From positions 1 through 18,234 of the forward strand of contig DASTSE010000297.1 in NCBI GenBank assembly GCA_035760865.1: a DNA stretch of 18,234 nucleotides. Reading direction: 5' to 3'. Under the pieces are notes generated by a model, which was not told the DNA's origin, made no database searches, and worked only from the letters and a program-made list of their open reading frames with translations. The position numbers were made by a program, and so were the translations under genes. This stretch comes from Dokdonella_A sp035760865. GTDB lineage: Bacteria; Pseudomonadota; Gammaproteobacteria; Xanthomonadales; Rhodanobacteraceae. This document shows positions 1 to 7,365 of this stretch, piece after piece (within the stretch, counting starts at the first letter, position 1; every line of letters starts with the position of its first letter).

Positions 1-389
1 AACCGCTGCCAGGCGCCGAGGGCGGCCACCGAGCGCAGGAACTCGAGGTTGCGCATGTCCTTGCGCCGGCTGCGCGCATTGAAGAAATCCATGAGCCAGC
101 ACAGCGGGAACGTCGACAGCACGAGCACGAGCGCCATCGGCTGCTGCAACCCGGCGACGAGGAAGTCGCCGATCTGCGACAGGGTCAGCACCGGAATGCC
201 GAACGCGCGATAGAACCAGTAGTTGTAGAAGATGCCCGCCATCGCGACGAGCAGGTAGGCGAGCGTGATCGCGACCGCGGGCTCGCGCCGCAGCGTGTCC
301 CACACGTGCGGCAGGACGTCCTGCAACGGCGAAGCGCTCGGCGGCCGCGCCGGCGCGCGTTGCGGCGCCGCTTCCGCGGCGTCGTTCAA
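1..389 (-). CDS. Membrane protein of unknown function, N-terminal part (runs off the left edge)
   Basis: Reading the minus strand from a TTG at 387-389 gives 129 codons open to the window edge. The first ~35 residues are rich in Ala, Pro and Arg. A hydrophobic helix follows at about residues 36-63 (including AITLAYLLVAMAGIFYNYW), then a short segment with GIPVLTLSQIGDFLVAG, then a second helix at about 83-101 (MALVLVLSTFPLCWLMDFF), and a basic stretch (ARSRRKDMRN). The likely TTG start overlaps the TGA stop of the iscA-like gene upstream (TTGA), suggesting translational coupling. No ATG is found before the first helix, so the TTG is a choice, and a nearby GTG could also serve. I do not recognise a functional family. 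It is probably an inner-membrane protein, and the rest lies outside the window. Confidence 0.6.
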   Translation of the reverse strand, partial: MNDAAEAAPQRAPARPPSASPLQDVLPHVWDTLRREPAVAITLAYLLVAMAGIFYNYWFYRAFGIPVLTLSQIGDFLVAGLQQPMALVLVLSTFPLCWLMDFFNARSRRKDMRNLEFLRSVAALGAWQR

Positions 390-721
390 GCCGGCGTCTC
401 GACCGTGAAGCTCTCGCCGCAACCGCATTCGCCGGTTGCGTTGGGGTTCCTGAACACGAACGCCGCGTTGAGGCCCTGGCGCTGGAAGTCGATTTCCGTG
501 CCGTCGACGAACGGCAGCGCCTTGCGCTCGACGATGAGCCGGACGCCGTCCTGCTCGAACACGGTGTCGTCGCCAGCGACCGCCGACGCGAGATCGACCG
601 TGTAGCCGAAGCCCGAACACCCGGTGCGCCGGATGCCGAAGCGCACGCCGCACGCGTGCGGATCCTTCGCGAGATAGTCCTGCATGCGCTGGCGCGCGGC
701 GGCGGTGAGTTGGATGGCCAT
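386..721 (-). CDS. iscA: IscA-type iron-sulfur cluster assembly/carrier protein
   Basis: The product is 111 residues of the HesB/IscA/ErpA family, which holds and passes on Fe-S clusters (or iron) during maturation of Fe-S proteins in the cytosol. The three conserved cysteines are at 35 (GCSGFGY), 99 and 101 (GECGCGESF), the same numbering as in E. coli IscA. The flanking FRNPNA and the tail of CGCGESFTV also look more like IscA than like ErpA or SufA. The ATG at 719-721 is preferred over an upstream in-frame extension because the family begins with this residue. No good Shine-Dalgarno is visible before it. It is divergent from asnS and overlaps the downstream membrane-protein gene by 3 nt. 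Family membership is firm. The IscA versus SufA/ErpA assignment is inferred from motifs only. Confidence 0.9.
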   Translation of the reverse strand: MAIQLTAAARQRMQDYLAKDPHACGVRFGIRRTGCSGFGYTVDLASAVAGDDTVFEQDGVRLIVERKALPFVDGTEIDFQRQGLNAAFVFRNPNATGECGCGESFTVETPA

Positions 722-855
722 GGCGGAAAAAAGAGGGAGCCGGAATCGGTGGCTGGCATCATAGCGTGTCGTGCCCGGCTGCATGCCGATCCGCTATGAT
801 CGAGGGTCTTTCGTCGCCCGTCCCAGATGGGCGCTTCGGCCAGGAGTTTCAAGAC
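722..855. promoter_or_regulatory. Divergent promoter region of iscA and asnS
   Basis: Two TATGAT hexamers face away from each other: 758-763 on the minus strand (towards iscA) and 795-800 on the plus strand (towards asnS). Each is preceded by CGC. Both are good sigma-70 -10 boxes, but neither has a convincing -35 box at the usual spacing. On the plus strand the leader ends in AGGAG at 842-846, nine bases before the asnS ATG. Calling these promoters is inference from sequence and placement. Confidence 0.45.
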
Positions 856-2280
856 ATGTCGCGCATCGATGACGACGCGGTGAAGGTGGTGGACGTCAAG
901 CATGCGCTGTCGGGCGCCATCGCCCCGGGCAGCAAGGTGCGCATCAACGGCTGGGTGCGCACGCGCCGCGACTCCAAGGCCGGGCTGTCGTTCGTGAGCC
1001 TCAGCGACGGCTCCTGTTTCGACCCGATCCAGATCGTCGCGCCGGCGACCCTCGCCAATTACGAAGGCGAAGTGCTGCGCCTGAGCGCCGGCTGCGCGAT
1101 CAGCGCCGAGGGCGAACTCGTCGCCTCGCAGGGCAAGGGACAGTCGTTCGAGGTGCAGGCGAGCTCGCTCGCCGTGCTCGGCTGGATCGACGACCCCGAA
1201 ACCTACCCGATCCAGCCGAAGCCGCATTCGCCGGAATTCCTGCGCGAAGTCGCCCACCTGCGCCCGCGCACGAACCTGTTCGGTGCGGTCAGCCGCGTGC
1301 GCCACACGATCGCGCAGGCGATCCACCGCTATTTCGACGAGCACGGCTACTTCTGGGTCAACACGCCCATCATCACGACCTCGGACACCGAGGGTGCGGG
1401 CGAGATGTTCCGCGTCTCGACGCTCGATCTCATGAACCTGCCGCGCACCGACAAGGGCGCGATCGACTTCAGGAAGGATTTCTTCGGCAAGGAGGCGTTC
1501 CTGACCGTGTCCGGCCAGCTCAACGTCGAGGCGTACTGCCTCGCCCTGAGCAAGGTCTACACGTTCGGGCCGACGTTCCGCGCGGAGAACTCGCACACCA
1601 CCCGCCACCTCGCCGAATTCTGGATGGTCGAGCCCGAGATCGCGTTCGCCGACCTCGCCGAGGACGCACGCGTCGCGGAGGATTTCCTCAAGTTCATCTT
1701 CCGCATGGTGCTCGCCGAGCGCCCGGACGACATGGCGTTCTTCGCCGAGCGGGTCGAGAAGACGGCGATCTCGCGCCTCGAGGCGATCATCGCCGCACCC
1801 TTCGCGCAGATCGACTACACCGACGCGGTCGAGATCCTGAAGAAGTCCGGCCGCAAGTTCGACTACGCGGTCGAATGGGGCGCCGACCTGCAGACTGAGC
1901 ACGAGCGCTTCCTCACCGAGGACTACGTCGGCGGCCCGGTCGTCGTGAAGAACTACCCGGAGAAGATCAAGGCGTTCTACATGCGCCTCAACGACGATGG
2001 CCGCACCGTCGCGGCGATGGACGTGCTCGCGCCCGGCATCGGCGAGATCATCGGCGGCTCGCAGCGCGAGGAGCGCCTCGACATCCTCGACCGGCGCATC
2101 GCGCAGTTCGGCCTCGATCCGAAAATGTATTCGTGGTACCGCGATTTCCGCCGCTACGGCACGGTGCCGCACGCGGGCTTCGGGCTCGGCTTCGAGCGGC
2201 TGGTCGTCTACGTGTGCGGGCTCGCGAACATCCGCGACGCGATCCCGTACCCGCGCGCGCCAGGGTCGGCGGAGTTCTAA
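856..2280 (+). CDS. asnS: Asparaginyl-tRNA synthetase
   Basis: The product is a 474-residue class IIb aminoacyl-tRNA synthetase that charges tRNA-Asn with asparagine in the cytosol; E. coli AsnRS has 466 residues. An N-terminal OB-fold anticodon-binding domain covers about residues 15-110 (VRINGWVRTRRDSKAGLSF). The catalytic domain follows, with class II motif 2 (FRAENSHTTRHLAEFWMVEP, about 240-260) and motif 3 (GFGLGFERLVVY) near the C-terminus. The AENSHTTRHLAEF signature is that of AsnRS rather than AspRS. The start at 856 has a clear AGGAG at 842-846. An upstream in-frame extension to 766 is rejected because it runs through the promoter. The gene is a single housekeeping unit followed by a strong hairpin. 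Confidence 0.98.
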   Translation: MSRIDDDAVKVVDVKHALSGAIAPGSKVRINGWVRTRRDSKAGLSFVSLSDGSCFDPIQIVAPATLANYEGEVLRLSAGCAISAEGELVASQGKGQSFEVQASSLAVLGWIDDPETYPIQPKPHSPEFLREVAHLRPRTNLFGAVSRVRHTIAQAIHRYFDEHGYFWVNTPIITTSDTEGAGEMFRVSTLDLMNLPRTDKGAIDFRKDFFGKEAFLTVSGQLNVEAYCLALSKVYTFGPTFRAENSHTTRHLAEFWMVEPEIAFADLAEDARVAEDFLKFIFRMVLAERPDDMAFFAERVEKTAISRLEAIIAAPFAQIDYTDAVEILKKSGRKFDYAVEWGADLQTEHERFLTEDYVGGPVVVKNYPEKIKAFYMRLNDDGRTVAAMDVLAPGIGEIIGGSQREERLDILDRRIAQFGLDPKMYSWYRDFRRYGTVPHAGFGLGFERLVVYVCGLANIRDAIPYPRAPGSAEF

Positions 2281-2322
2281 TTATCCATGTCCGCATTCGT
2301 CCATCCCGGACGCCTGCGGACC

Positions 2323-2344
2323 CGCCGGACGCGAGCGTCCGGCG
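2323..2344 (+). terminator. GC-rich hairpin after asnS, probable terminator
   Basis: A perfect 10-bp inverted repeat (CGCCGGACGC / GCGTCCGGCG) with only GA between the arms starts 43 nt after the asnS stop codon. Nine pairs with a four-base loop is the realistic fold. No T-tract follows, so termination may be weak or need Rho. The hairpin also lies upstream of the small gene that starts at 2394. Confidence 0.45.
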
Positions 2345-2380
2345 TGCGCGCCATCGATCGCGCGCGCCATCACGCACACG

Positions 2381-2386
2381 GGAGAT
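2381..2386 (+). promoter_or_regulatory. Ribosome binding site deciding the GTG start at 2394
   Basis: GGAGAT lies seven bases before the GTG. It is the only Shine-Dalgarno-like sequence near the beginning of the hydrophobic reading frame and fixes the start within what would otherwise be a long open frame. Confidence 0.55.
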
Positions 2387-2393
2387 CCTTGCA

Positions 2394-2717
2394 GTGTCCG
2401 CTTCGGCCTGGCACCAGTTCCTGTTCATCCTCGGCCTCGGCCTCGCCGTCGCCGGGCTCACGACCTACGTCATCACCTGGATGCTCGTCGCCGTGCATCT
2501 GCGCGACCGGCACCCGGCCGAGCATGCCCGGCTCGGCGCCTTCCTGTTCGCACCGCGCGCGTTCGGCTGGTATCTCGCGGGGCGCTACCGCGCGCTGCAC
2601 GACCGTGGCCTCGACGCGCTGGGCACGCCCGGCAGCATCGGCGCCTGGGCGATCGTGCTCGGCAGCGCGGCGGCGGTCATCGCCAAGCTGCTGTCGCTGA
2701 GGGGAGCCGCGCCATGA
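2394..2717 (+). CDS. Small two-helix membrane protein (UspB-like layout)
   Basis: The 107-residue product has a hydrophobic helix near the N-terminus (FLFILGLGLAVAGLTTYVIT), a charged central part with FGWYLAGRYRALHDRGLD, and a second helix close to the C-terminus (IGAWAIVLGSAAAVIAKLL). The start is a GTG at 2394, chosen because GGAGAT at 2381-2386 sits seven bases upstream and because translation further upstream is Arg/Pro-rich and runs into asnS. Size, topology and the WY..xRYR motif between the helices recall UspB of enterobacteria, but this resemblance is from memory and weak. The stop overlaps the start of the next gene (ATGA), so the two are probably co-translated. The function is unknown. 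Confidence 0.7.
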   Translation: MSASAWHQFLFILGLGLAVAGLTTYVITWMLVAVHLRDRHPAEHARLGAFLFAPRAFGWYLAGRYRALHDRGLDALGTPGSIGAWAIVLGSAAAVIAKLLSLRGAAP

Positions 2718-3019
2718 GTTCCGACACGTCGCAGTGGTGGCTCGCCGCGCTCGGCGACACGCTCATCTGGGCGCGCCTGGACGTGCTCGACTCGGGCATC
2801 GCCGAGGTGTTCGACAACGACGGGCGCGTGCTCCGCTACGACGACGAGACGGCCGCGCGAATGGCCCTGCTCGACGCCGAGTTCCGCGCCTTCGACGGTC
2901 TCGATGCCGACGACGCCGCGGCCATGGGATTCGACCTCGACGAGATCGAGCCGCCGCGCGGCGACAGCGACGAGGAACTGCTCGCGAGGATGGTGCAGAG
3001 ACTCCCGCCACGGCATTGA
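2714..3019 (+). CDS. Small acidic protein of unknown function
   Basis: The 101-residue soluble product starts MSSDTSQWWLAALGD and is strongly acidic, with Asp/Glu runs in its middle and C-terminal thirds (LDADDAAAMGFDLDEIE, GDSDEELLARM). It ends in a short basic tail (QRLPPRH). No signal peptide or membrane segment is seen. The ATG overlaps the stop of the membrane-protein gene by ATGA, and GGGGAG at 2701-2706 is a good ribosome binding site, so the start is well supported. The two genes probably form a transcription unit and may encode partners. I do not recognise the family. Confidence 0.75.
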   Translation: MSSDTSQWWLAALGDTLIWARLDVLDSGIAEVFDNDGRVLRYDDETAARMALLDAEFRAFDGLDADDAAAMGFDLDEIEPPRGDSDEELLARMVQRLPPRH

Positions 3020-3039
3020 GTCTTGCCCGCGCGGCCGAA

Positions 3040-3200
3040 AGCGCGAGGGCGACGGCGAACGATCGAAACGCGAAGGACACGAAGGACACGAAGACCAGCC
3101 ATCAGGCCAACGGCTCGCGGACAGGACGCGCCGCACGCGCGATGCCGCGGATCAACCGTCGATTGCTCCACGTCGTTGCCTTCGTGTTCAAGGCTTCCGC
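3040..3200. repeat. Intergenic repeat with tandem 9-mers and an inverted arm
   Basis: This gap holds a tandem GAAGGACAC unit at 3072-3080 and 3081-3089, followed by a partial third copy (GAAGAC, 3090-3095). About 85 nt later, CCTTCGTGTTC at 3179-3189 is nearly the reverse complement of the tandem unit. The layout resembles a non-coding, MITE-like or extragenic palindromic repeat. The outer limits given are approximate, and I see no gene in the stretch 3020-3226. Confidence 0.4.
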
Positions 3201-3215
3201 TACCCCGCGCAATCC

Positions 3216-3220
3216 GGAGG
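3216..3220 (+). promoter_or_regulatory. Ribosome binding site of the SDR gene
   Basis: GGAGG lies six bases before the ATG at 3227 and selects this start over the longer open frame that begins upstream at 3023. Confidence 0.7.
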
Positions 3221-3226
3221 ATATCC

Positions 3227-4015
3227 ATGAATCTCGATCTCGCTGGAAAACACGCGCTCGTCTGCGGGGGTTCGCAGGGGATCGGTCGCGCCGCCGCGAT
3301 CGAACTCGCGTTGCTCGGCGCCGACGTGACCCTGCTCGCGCGTTCGCCGGAGCCGCTCGATGCGGCCGTGGCCGCGCTGCCGACGACGCATGCGGCACAG
3401 GCGCACGCGACGATCGCGGTCGACATGCGCGACCACGCCGCGCTGCGAGCAAAGGTCGAGCACGCCGCGAATGCGCGCCCGGTGCACGTGTTCGTCAACA
3501 ACACCGGAGGTCCGCCGGGCGGCACCGCGCACGCGGCCGCCGTCGACGAATACCTCGCGGCATTCAACCAGCACCTGATCGCAGCCCAAGTCGTGCTGCA
3601 GGCGCTGCTCCCGGGCATGAAGGCGTCCGGCTACGGCCGCATCGTCAACGTGATCTCGACCTCGGTGAAGGAGCCGATCCGCAATCTCGGCGTGTCGAAC
3701 ACGATCCGCGGCGCGACCGCGAGCTGGGCGAAGACGCTCGCCGGCGAACTCGGCGTCCATGGCATCACGGTCAACAACGTGCTGCCCGGCTACACGCAGA
3801 CGCAGCGGCTCGAGCAGATCCTCGCCGAACGCACGCGCGCGACCGGCAAGGGCATCGCGGAGATCGAGCAGGCGATGCTCGCGACCGTACCGGCAGGCCG
3901 CTTCGCGAAGCCGGCGGAGATCGCCGCGGTGATCGCGTTCCTCGCCTCGCCCGCGGCCGCTTACGTCAACGGCGTCAACGTCCCCGTCGATGGCGGCCGT
4001 ACATTGTCGCTGTAG
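3227..4015 (+). CDS. Divergent short-chain dehydrogenase/reductase lacking the usual Tyr-Lys pair
   Basis: The 262-residue product has a Rossmann fold typical of SDR enzymes. The NAD(P)-binding glycine motif is CGGSQGIG (residues 13-20), the NNAG-like motif is NNTGG (91-95), Ser144 lies in VISTS, and the C-terminal PVDGG is present. Where classical SDRs have YxxxK, 13 residues after the catalytic serine, this protein has Ser157-Asn-Thr-Ile-Arg161. The surrounding VKEPIRNLGVSN and VLPGYTQTQRL fit a known atypical BKR-like SDR subgroup, so this looks like a family trait rather than decay. The substrate is unknown. The position upstream of the kynurenine genes is suggestive, but two unrelated genes intervene. 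Fold: sure. Reaction: open. Confidence 0.88.
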   Translation: MNLDLAGKHALVCGGSQGIGRAAAIELALLGADVTLLARSPEPLDAAVAALPTTHAAQAHATIAVDMRDHAALRAKVEHAANARPVHVFVNNTGGPPGGTAHAAAVDEYLAAFNQHLIAAQVVLQALLPGMKASGYGRIVNVISTSVKEPIRNLGVSNTIRGATASWAKTLAGELGVHGITVNNVLPGYTQTQRLEQILAERTRATGKGIAEIEQAMLATVPAGRFAKPAEIAAVIAFLASPAAAYVNGVNVPVDGGRTLSL

Positions 4016-4268
4016 CGCTCGTCCATGATCGCCGCTGTCGGGGTTGCCTCGGCGGCGTGTCGCGGGGCGCCGTTCGGATTGTCCAGGGCGGCCATCCATG
4101 CCGCACTCTTCAACCAGGGCAAAGCGACGACGGGCGTCGAGCGGGTAGCGCTTGCCAAGCCGCGCGGCGGCGGCCCCGCCTCGGCGCTACGGGATATCAT
4201 GGGCGGCCAGCGGCGCACGTGGCGCGTTCGCGCCGGCCGATGCAAAGGTCACCCGCCGTGATCCTTCG
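4016..4268. other. Intergenic region between the SDR gene and trhO
   Basis: No convincing gene is seen here. Short open frames on both strands lack ribosome binding sites and recognisable protein character. A TATCAT at 4195-4200 could be a -10 box for trhO, but it has no clear -35 partner. No terminator hairpin with a T-tract was found. Confidence 0.4.
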
Positions 4269-5018
4269 ATGATCCTCAATATCGCCGCCTACCTGTTCAC
4301 GCCGATCGACGATGCCGATGCGCTCGCGGCGCAGTTGCGCGAGCGCGCCGACGCCGGCGCGCTGCGCGGTACGGTGCTCGTCGCGCCGGAGGGGATCAAC
4401 CTGTTCCTCGCCGGCGAGCCTGCCGCAGTCGAGGCCTTCCTCGACGCGCTGCGATCGGACCCGCGCTTCGCCGCGATCGAGGTCAAGCGCAGCCACAGCG
4501 CGGCCGTGCCGTTCGCGCGCCTCAAGGTCAAGCGCAAGCGCGAGATCATCGCGTTCCGGCGCGAGGCCGAGCCCGCACGCGCGCGCGCGCCGGCGCTCGC
4601 GCCCGAACGGCTCGCGACCTGGATCGACACCGGCCGCGACGATGACGGCCGGCGCGTCGTCCTGCTGGACACGCGCAATCGCGAGGAGGTCGCGCACGGC
4701 ACGTTCGCCGGCGCGCTCGCGTTGCCGATCGACGACTTCGTCGACCTGCCCGCGGCGCTCGAATCGCGACGCGACGCATTCGCCGACGCGACCGTCGTCA
4801 GCTTCTGCACCGGCGGCATCCGCTGCGAGAAGGCCGCGCTGTGGATGCAGGCGAACGGCTTCGAGCGCGTCTGGCAGCTCGACGGCGGCATCCTCGGCTA
4901 TTTCGAACGGGTCGGCGGCCACGGCTACGATGGCGCCTGTTTCGTGTTCGACGAGCGCGTCGCGCTCGACGCGTCGCTGCGTCCGGTCGCTGCGCTGCCG
5001 CTGTCGCGCGAAGACTGA
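4269..5018 (+). CDS. trhO: tRNA uridine(34) hydroxylase, rhodanese family, short form
   Basis: The 249-residue product matches TrhO (YceA), which hydroxylates U34 of certain tRNAs to 5-hydroxyuridine. The N-terminal acylphosphatase-like domain (about 1-100) carries VAPEGINLFLAG and LKVKRKREI. The rhodanese domain (about 112-215) contains LLDTRNREEV and the active-site loop FCTGGIRCEKAALW with Cys180 and Cys186. E. coli TrhO is about 350 residues, and this protein ends soon after the rhodanese domain, lacking the Cys-rich C-terminal extension. Nothing in the reading frame after the stop looks like a lost tail. The ATG at 4269 is chosen because the family begins at MILNIAAY; its ribosome binding site is weak. 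Confidence 0.9.
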   Translation: MILNIAAYLFTPIDDADALAAQLRERADAGALRGTVLVAPEGINLFLAGEPAAVEAFLDALRSDPRFAAIEVKRSHSAAVPFARLKVKRKREIIAFRREAEPARARAPALAPERLATWIDTGRDDDGRRVVLLDTRNREEVAHGTFAGALALPIDDFVDLPAALESRRDAFADATVVSFCTGGIRCEKAALWMQANGFERVWQLDGGILGYFERVGGHGYDGACFVFDERVALDASLRPVAALPLSRED

Positions 5019-5036
5019 TTCCGCGAGATCCGGCGC

Positions 5037-5053
5037 ACCCGATCGGGTACGAT
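5037..5053 (+). promoter_or_regulatory. Palindrome overlapping a putative -10 box before the delta-60 protein gene
   Basis: ACCCGATCGGGT (5037-5048) is a perfect 12-base palindrome whose last base is the first base of TACGAT (5048-5053), a plausible -10 box about 30 nt upstream of the ATG at 5084. The placement would suit an operator, but a 12-base palindrome in GC-rich DNA may also occur by chance. Confidence 0.3.
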
Positions 5054-5083
5054 CTCCGACCCGTACGGATCTTTCAGGCCACC

Positions 5084-7333
5084 ATGCACGCTGCTCGCAT
5101 GCCAATGGCGGCGTTCGCCTTCGCCGCCATTTCCTGCACGGCGGCTGCAGCCGCGCCGACCTTGCCGCGCAATCTTCCCGATCTGGCCCTGCGCACCAGC
5201 GGCGACGTCTATCGCGTGGAAGCGCAAGCGGACGGCAAATGGATCGTTTCCGGATCGTTCTACGAAGTTGGAGACGCGCCGGCGACGAACCTCGCGCGCC
5301 TCGACGCGGACGGATCGCTCGACGCCGGATGGGTGCCGCCCATCACCGTGCCGCTCGACGCAGTGGCCGTTTCACCGGACTCACTCTACGTCGCGCCGTG
5401 GACGTCGGGCGTATTCAAGATCCCGTTGTCCGGAAACGGCGACGTCGATACGGCGTTCTGGTTCGACGACTCGACTTCGATCGCTACGCTCGCGGTCGAT
5501 GGCGGCTTCCTGTATGTCGCGACCTACGACGGCGACGTGCAACGCTACGACGCTGCCACCGGCAACCATGACGGAAGCTGGACCTGCGCCGCGAGCGGCC
5601 ACCTGCTCATCGCCGATCATGCGGGACATCTCTATGTCGACCAGCGACGTATCGACATCGCCGATGGCGCGCTCGATCCGCACTGGAACGCACCGACGAT
5701 CGCCCCCGGCGCGTACGCGACGGCACTCGGCCGCGACGGCTACCTGTACGTCGCCAGCCACGGCGCGATCGGTGCCGGCGGTATCGAAGGCCTGGCGCGC
5801 CTGCGCGTGGACCGCGGCGGCGCGATCGATTCCGCTTGGCGACCGGTCGCGGTCGGCGACGCCGCCGATTCCTCGTTCGACGCGATCCTCGCGAATGGCG
5901 ACGGCACGGTCGTCGTGGCCGGCAAGTTCGATCGGCTGGGCGGCGGAGCACATGCGAATCTCGCACGCCTCGTCGGCGCGGACGGCTCGGCCGATCCGAC
6001 GTGGTCGGGACACAGCGATGGCGAAGTCACGTCACTTGCGATGGGGCCGGCGAACTCCATCGTCGCAGCAGGCACGTTCACGTCGATCGGTAACACACCG
6101 CGCGCGAGCATTGCCCGCCTCTCGCCGAACGGCATTCCGGATCCGGCGTTCGTCGCCGCGCTCTACGCCCAAGCGCAGGTATTTGCGATCGCGCCGGACC
6201 CCGCGCACGGACACACCTATGTCGGCGGCGCGTTCGACTGGGCGGGCACCGAACGACACCGCAACATCCTGCGCCTGAATCACGACGGAAGCCTCGATTC
6301 CACGTGGACGCCGGGCACCGATGCGCCACGCGATGCGATGTGGTTCACCGGCGGCGTGCACGCGATCGCCGTCGCGGCGAATGACGTGATCGTCGGCGGC
6401 CGGTTCTCGCGCGTCGACGACGTCGAGCGGCATGGAATCGCGAGGCTGGGCCAAGCCGCACCGGGCGCGCTCGACGCCGGCTGGAATCCTGACGTGCGCG
6501 GCAATTCCTTCGAAGCCTCGTCGGAAGCCGAGATCACCGCCATCGCGCTCGATGCGCAGGGTCGCGCGCTCATCGGCGGAAACTTCACGACCGTCGGCGG
6601 CCAGCCGCAAGCGATGCTGGCGCGTCTCGACGCAGGCGGAGCACTCGATCCGGCGTGGCGCCCGGACCCGTACTACCCGGTCCTGCGCATCGCGTACGGC
6701 GGCGACGCCTTGTACTTCATCTCCTTCGACGATCGCACCAGCCGGACCTACGCCAGCAAGGTCCGCCTAGACGACGACGCGTTCGACGACGCGTGGGACC
6801 AAGCCGCACAGGGCGCGCTGCAGCAGGTGAGCGACATCGTCTTCGCGGATGGCCGCGTGTTCGTGTCGGCCAGCGCCGACGGGTTCGGCCTCTCCAGGGT
6901 CTATCGCCTGTCGGCGGCCACCGGCTCCGTCGATTCGGCCTGGAACCCGCCGACGACCTGTCGGACCTGGCGTATCGCGGTCGACGATGCGGGCGCCGTT
7001 TATGCCGGCGGCAACATTCCGGAAGGCCTCGATTCGCGTGCGTGCCTGCAGCGGGTCCACGCGGACGGCACGCTCGACGACGGCTTCGCACCTGCCTGGT
7101 CGAGCGGGTCGCTGCTGCAGGCTCTGGCCGTCGGCGAAGGCGGCATCACATTCGTCGGCGGATCGTTCGGCAGCATCAGCAACGTGCCGCGGCACTCGCT
7201 GGCCGCGTTCGGCGCCGACGCGATCGCCGTGCCCACGCATCCGCGCAGCCGACCTTGGCCGCCCGGGCGTCCCGCGATGTGTGCCGCTTGCGCGTCGAAT
7301 GCCGAATCCGCGGCGCGGCACCGCCGCCGTTAG
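5084..7333 (+). CDS. Secreted delta-60-repeat beta-propeller-like protein
   Basis: The 749-residue product begins with a signal peptide (residues 1-24, hydrophobic core AAFAFAAISCTAAAAA). The rest is built from roughly ten degenerate units of about 50-60 residues. Each has a hydrophobic strand pair ending in VGG or VAG, a T/S-F-x-x-I/V-G turn, then a-RL-x-x-DG-x-LD-x-x-W-x-P, for example at about 69-83 (LARLDADGSLDAGW), 343-356, 395-410, 452-468, 511-526, 606-622 and 655-672. This is the delta-60 repeat pattern of large extracellular propeller-like proteins. The C-terminal ~35 residues (after VPTHPRSR) are Pro/Arg/Ala/Cys-rich and unlike the repeats. No sorting motif or membrane anchor is visible. 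Function unknown; a cell-surface or exported role is inferred. An alternative ATG at 5099 is possible. Confidence 0.85.
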   Translation: MHAARMPMAAFAFAAISCTAAAAAPTLPRNLPDLALRTSGDVYRVEAQADGKWIVSGSFYEVGDAPATNLARLDADGSLDAGWVPPITVPLDAVAVSPDSLYVAPWTSGVFKIPLSGNGDVDTAFWFDDSTSIATLAVDGGFLYVATYDGDVQRYDAATGNHDGSWTCAASGHLLIADHAGHLYVDQRRIDIADGALDPHWNAPTIAPGAYATALGRDGYLYVASHGAIGAGGIEGLARLRVDRGGAIDSAWRPVAVGDAADSSFDAILANGDGTVVVAGKFDRLGGGAHANLARLVGADGSADPTWSGHSDGEVTSLAMGPANSIVAAGTFTSIGNTPRASIARLSPNGIPDPAFVAALYAQAQVFAIAPDPAHGHTYVGGAFDWAGTERHRNILRLNHDGSLDSTWTPGTDAPRDAMWFTGGVHAIAVAANDVIVGGRFSRVDDVERHGIARLGQAAPGALDAGWNPDVRGNSFEASSEAEITAIALDAQGRALIGGNFTTVGGQPQAMLARLDAGGALDPAWRPDPYYPVLRIAYGGDALYFISFDDRTSRTYASKVRLDDDAFDDAWDQAAQGALQQVSDIVFADGRVFVSASADGFGLSRVYRLSAATGSVDSAWNPPTTCRTWRIAVDDAGAVYAGGNIPEGLDSRACLQRVHADGTLDDGFAPAWSSGSLLQALAVGEGGITFVGGSFGSISNVPRHSLAAFGADAIAVPTHPRSRPWPPGRPAMCAACASNAESAARHRRR

Positions 7334-7353
7334 CCTTCGCGGGTGCGAGCCGC

Positions 7354-7365
7354 TAAGCTTTTCGG
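7354..7365 (+). promoter_or_regulatory. Putative promoter giving a leaderless start for the aminomuconate semialdehyde dehydrogenase gene
   Basis: TAAGCT at 7354-7359 lies only six bases before the ATG at 7366, which would put transcription start at or next to the start codon. TTAGCC at 7330-7335 (18-base spacing) is a weak -35 candidate and overlaps the stop codon of the previous gene. No Shine-Dalgarno is present. Confidence 0.35.

Noticed and set aside
766..855. Upstream extension of asnS to an earlier ATG
   Set aside because: It passes through the -10 box and ribosome binding site, and the family starts near residue 1 of the 856 start.
4025..4261. Small plus-strand open frame between the SDR and trhO genes
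   Set aside because: No ribosome binding site, no recognisable protein features, and it overlaps the probable trhO promoter.
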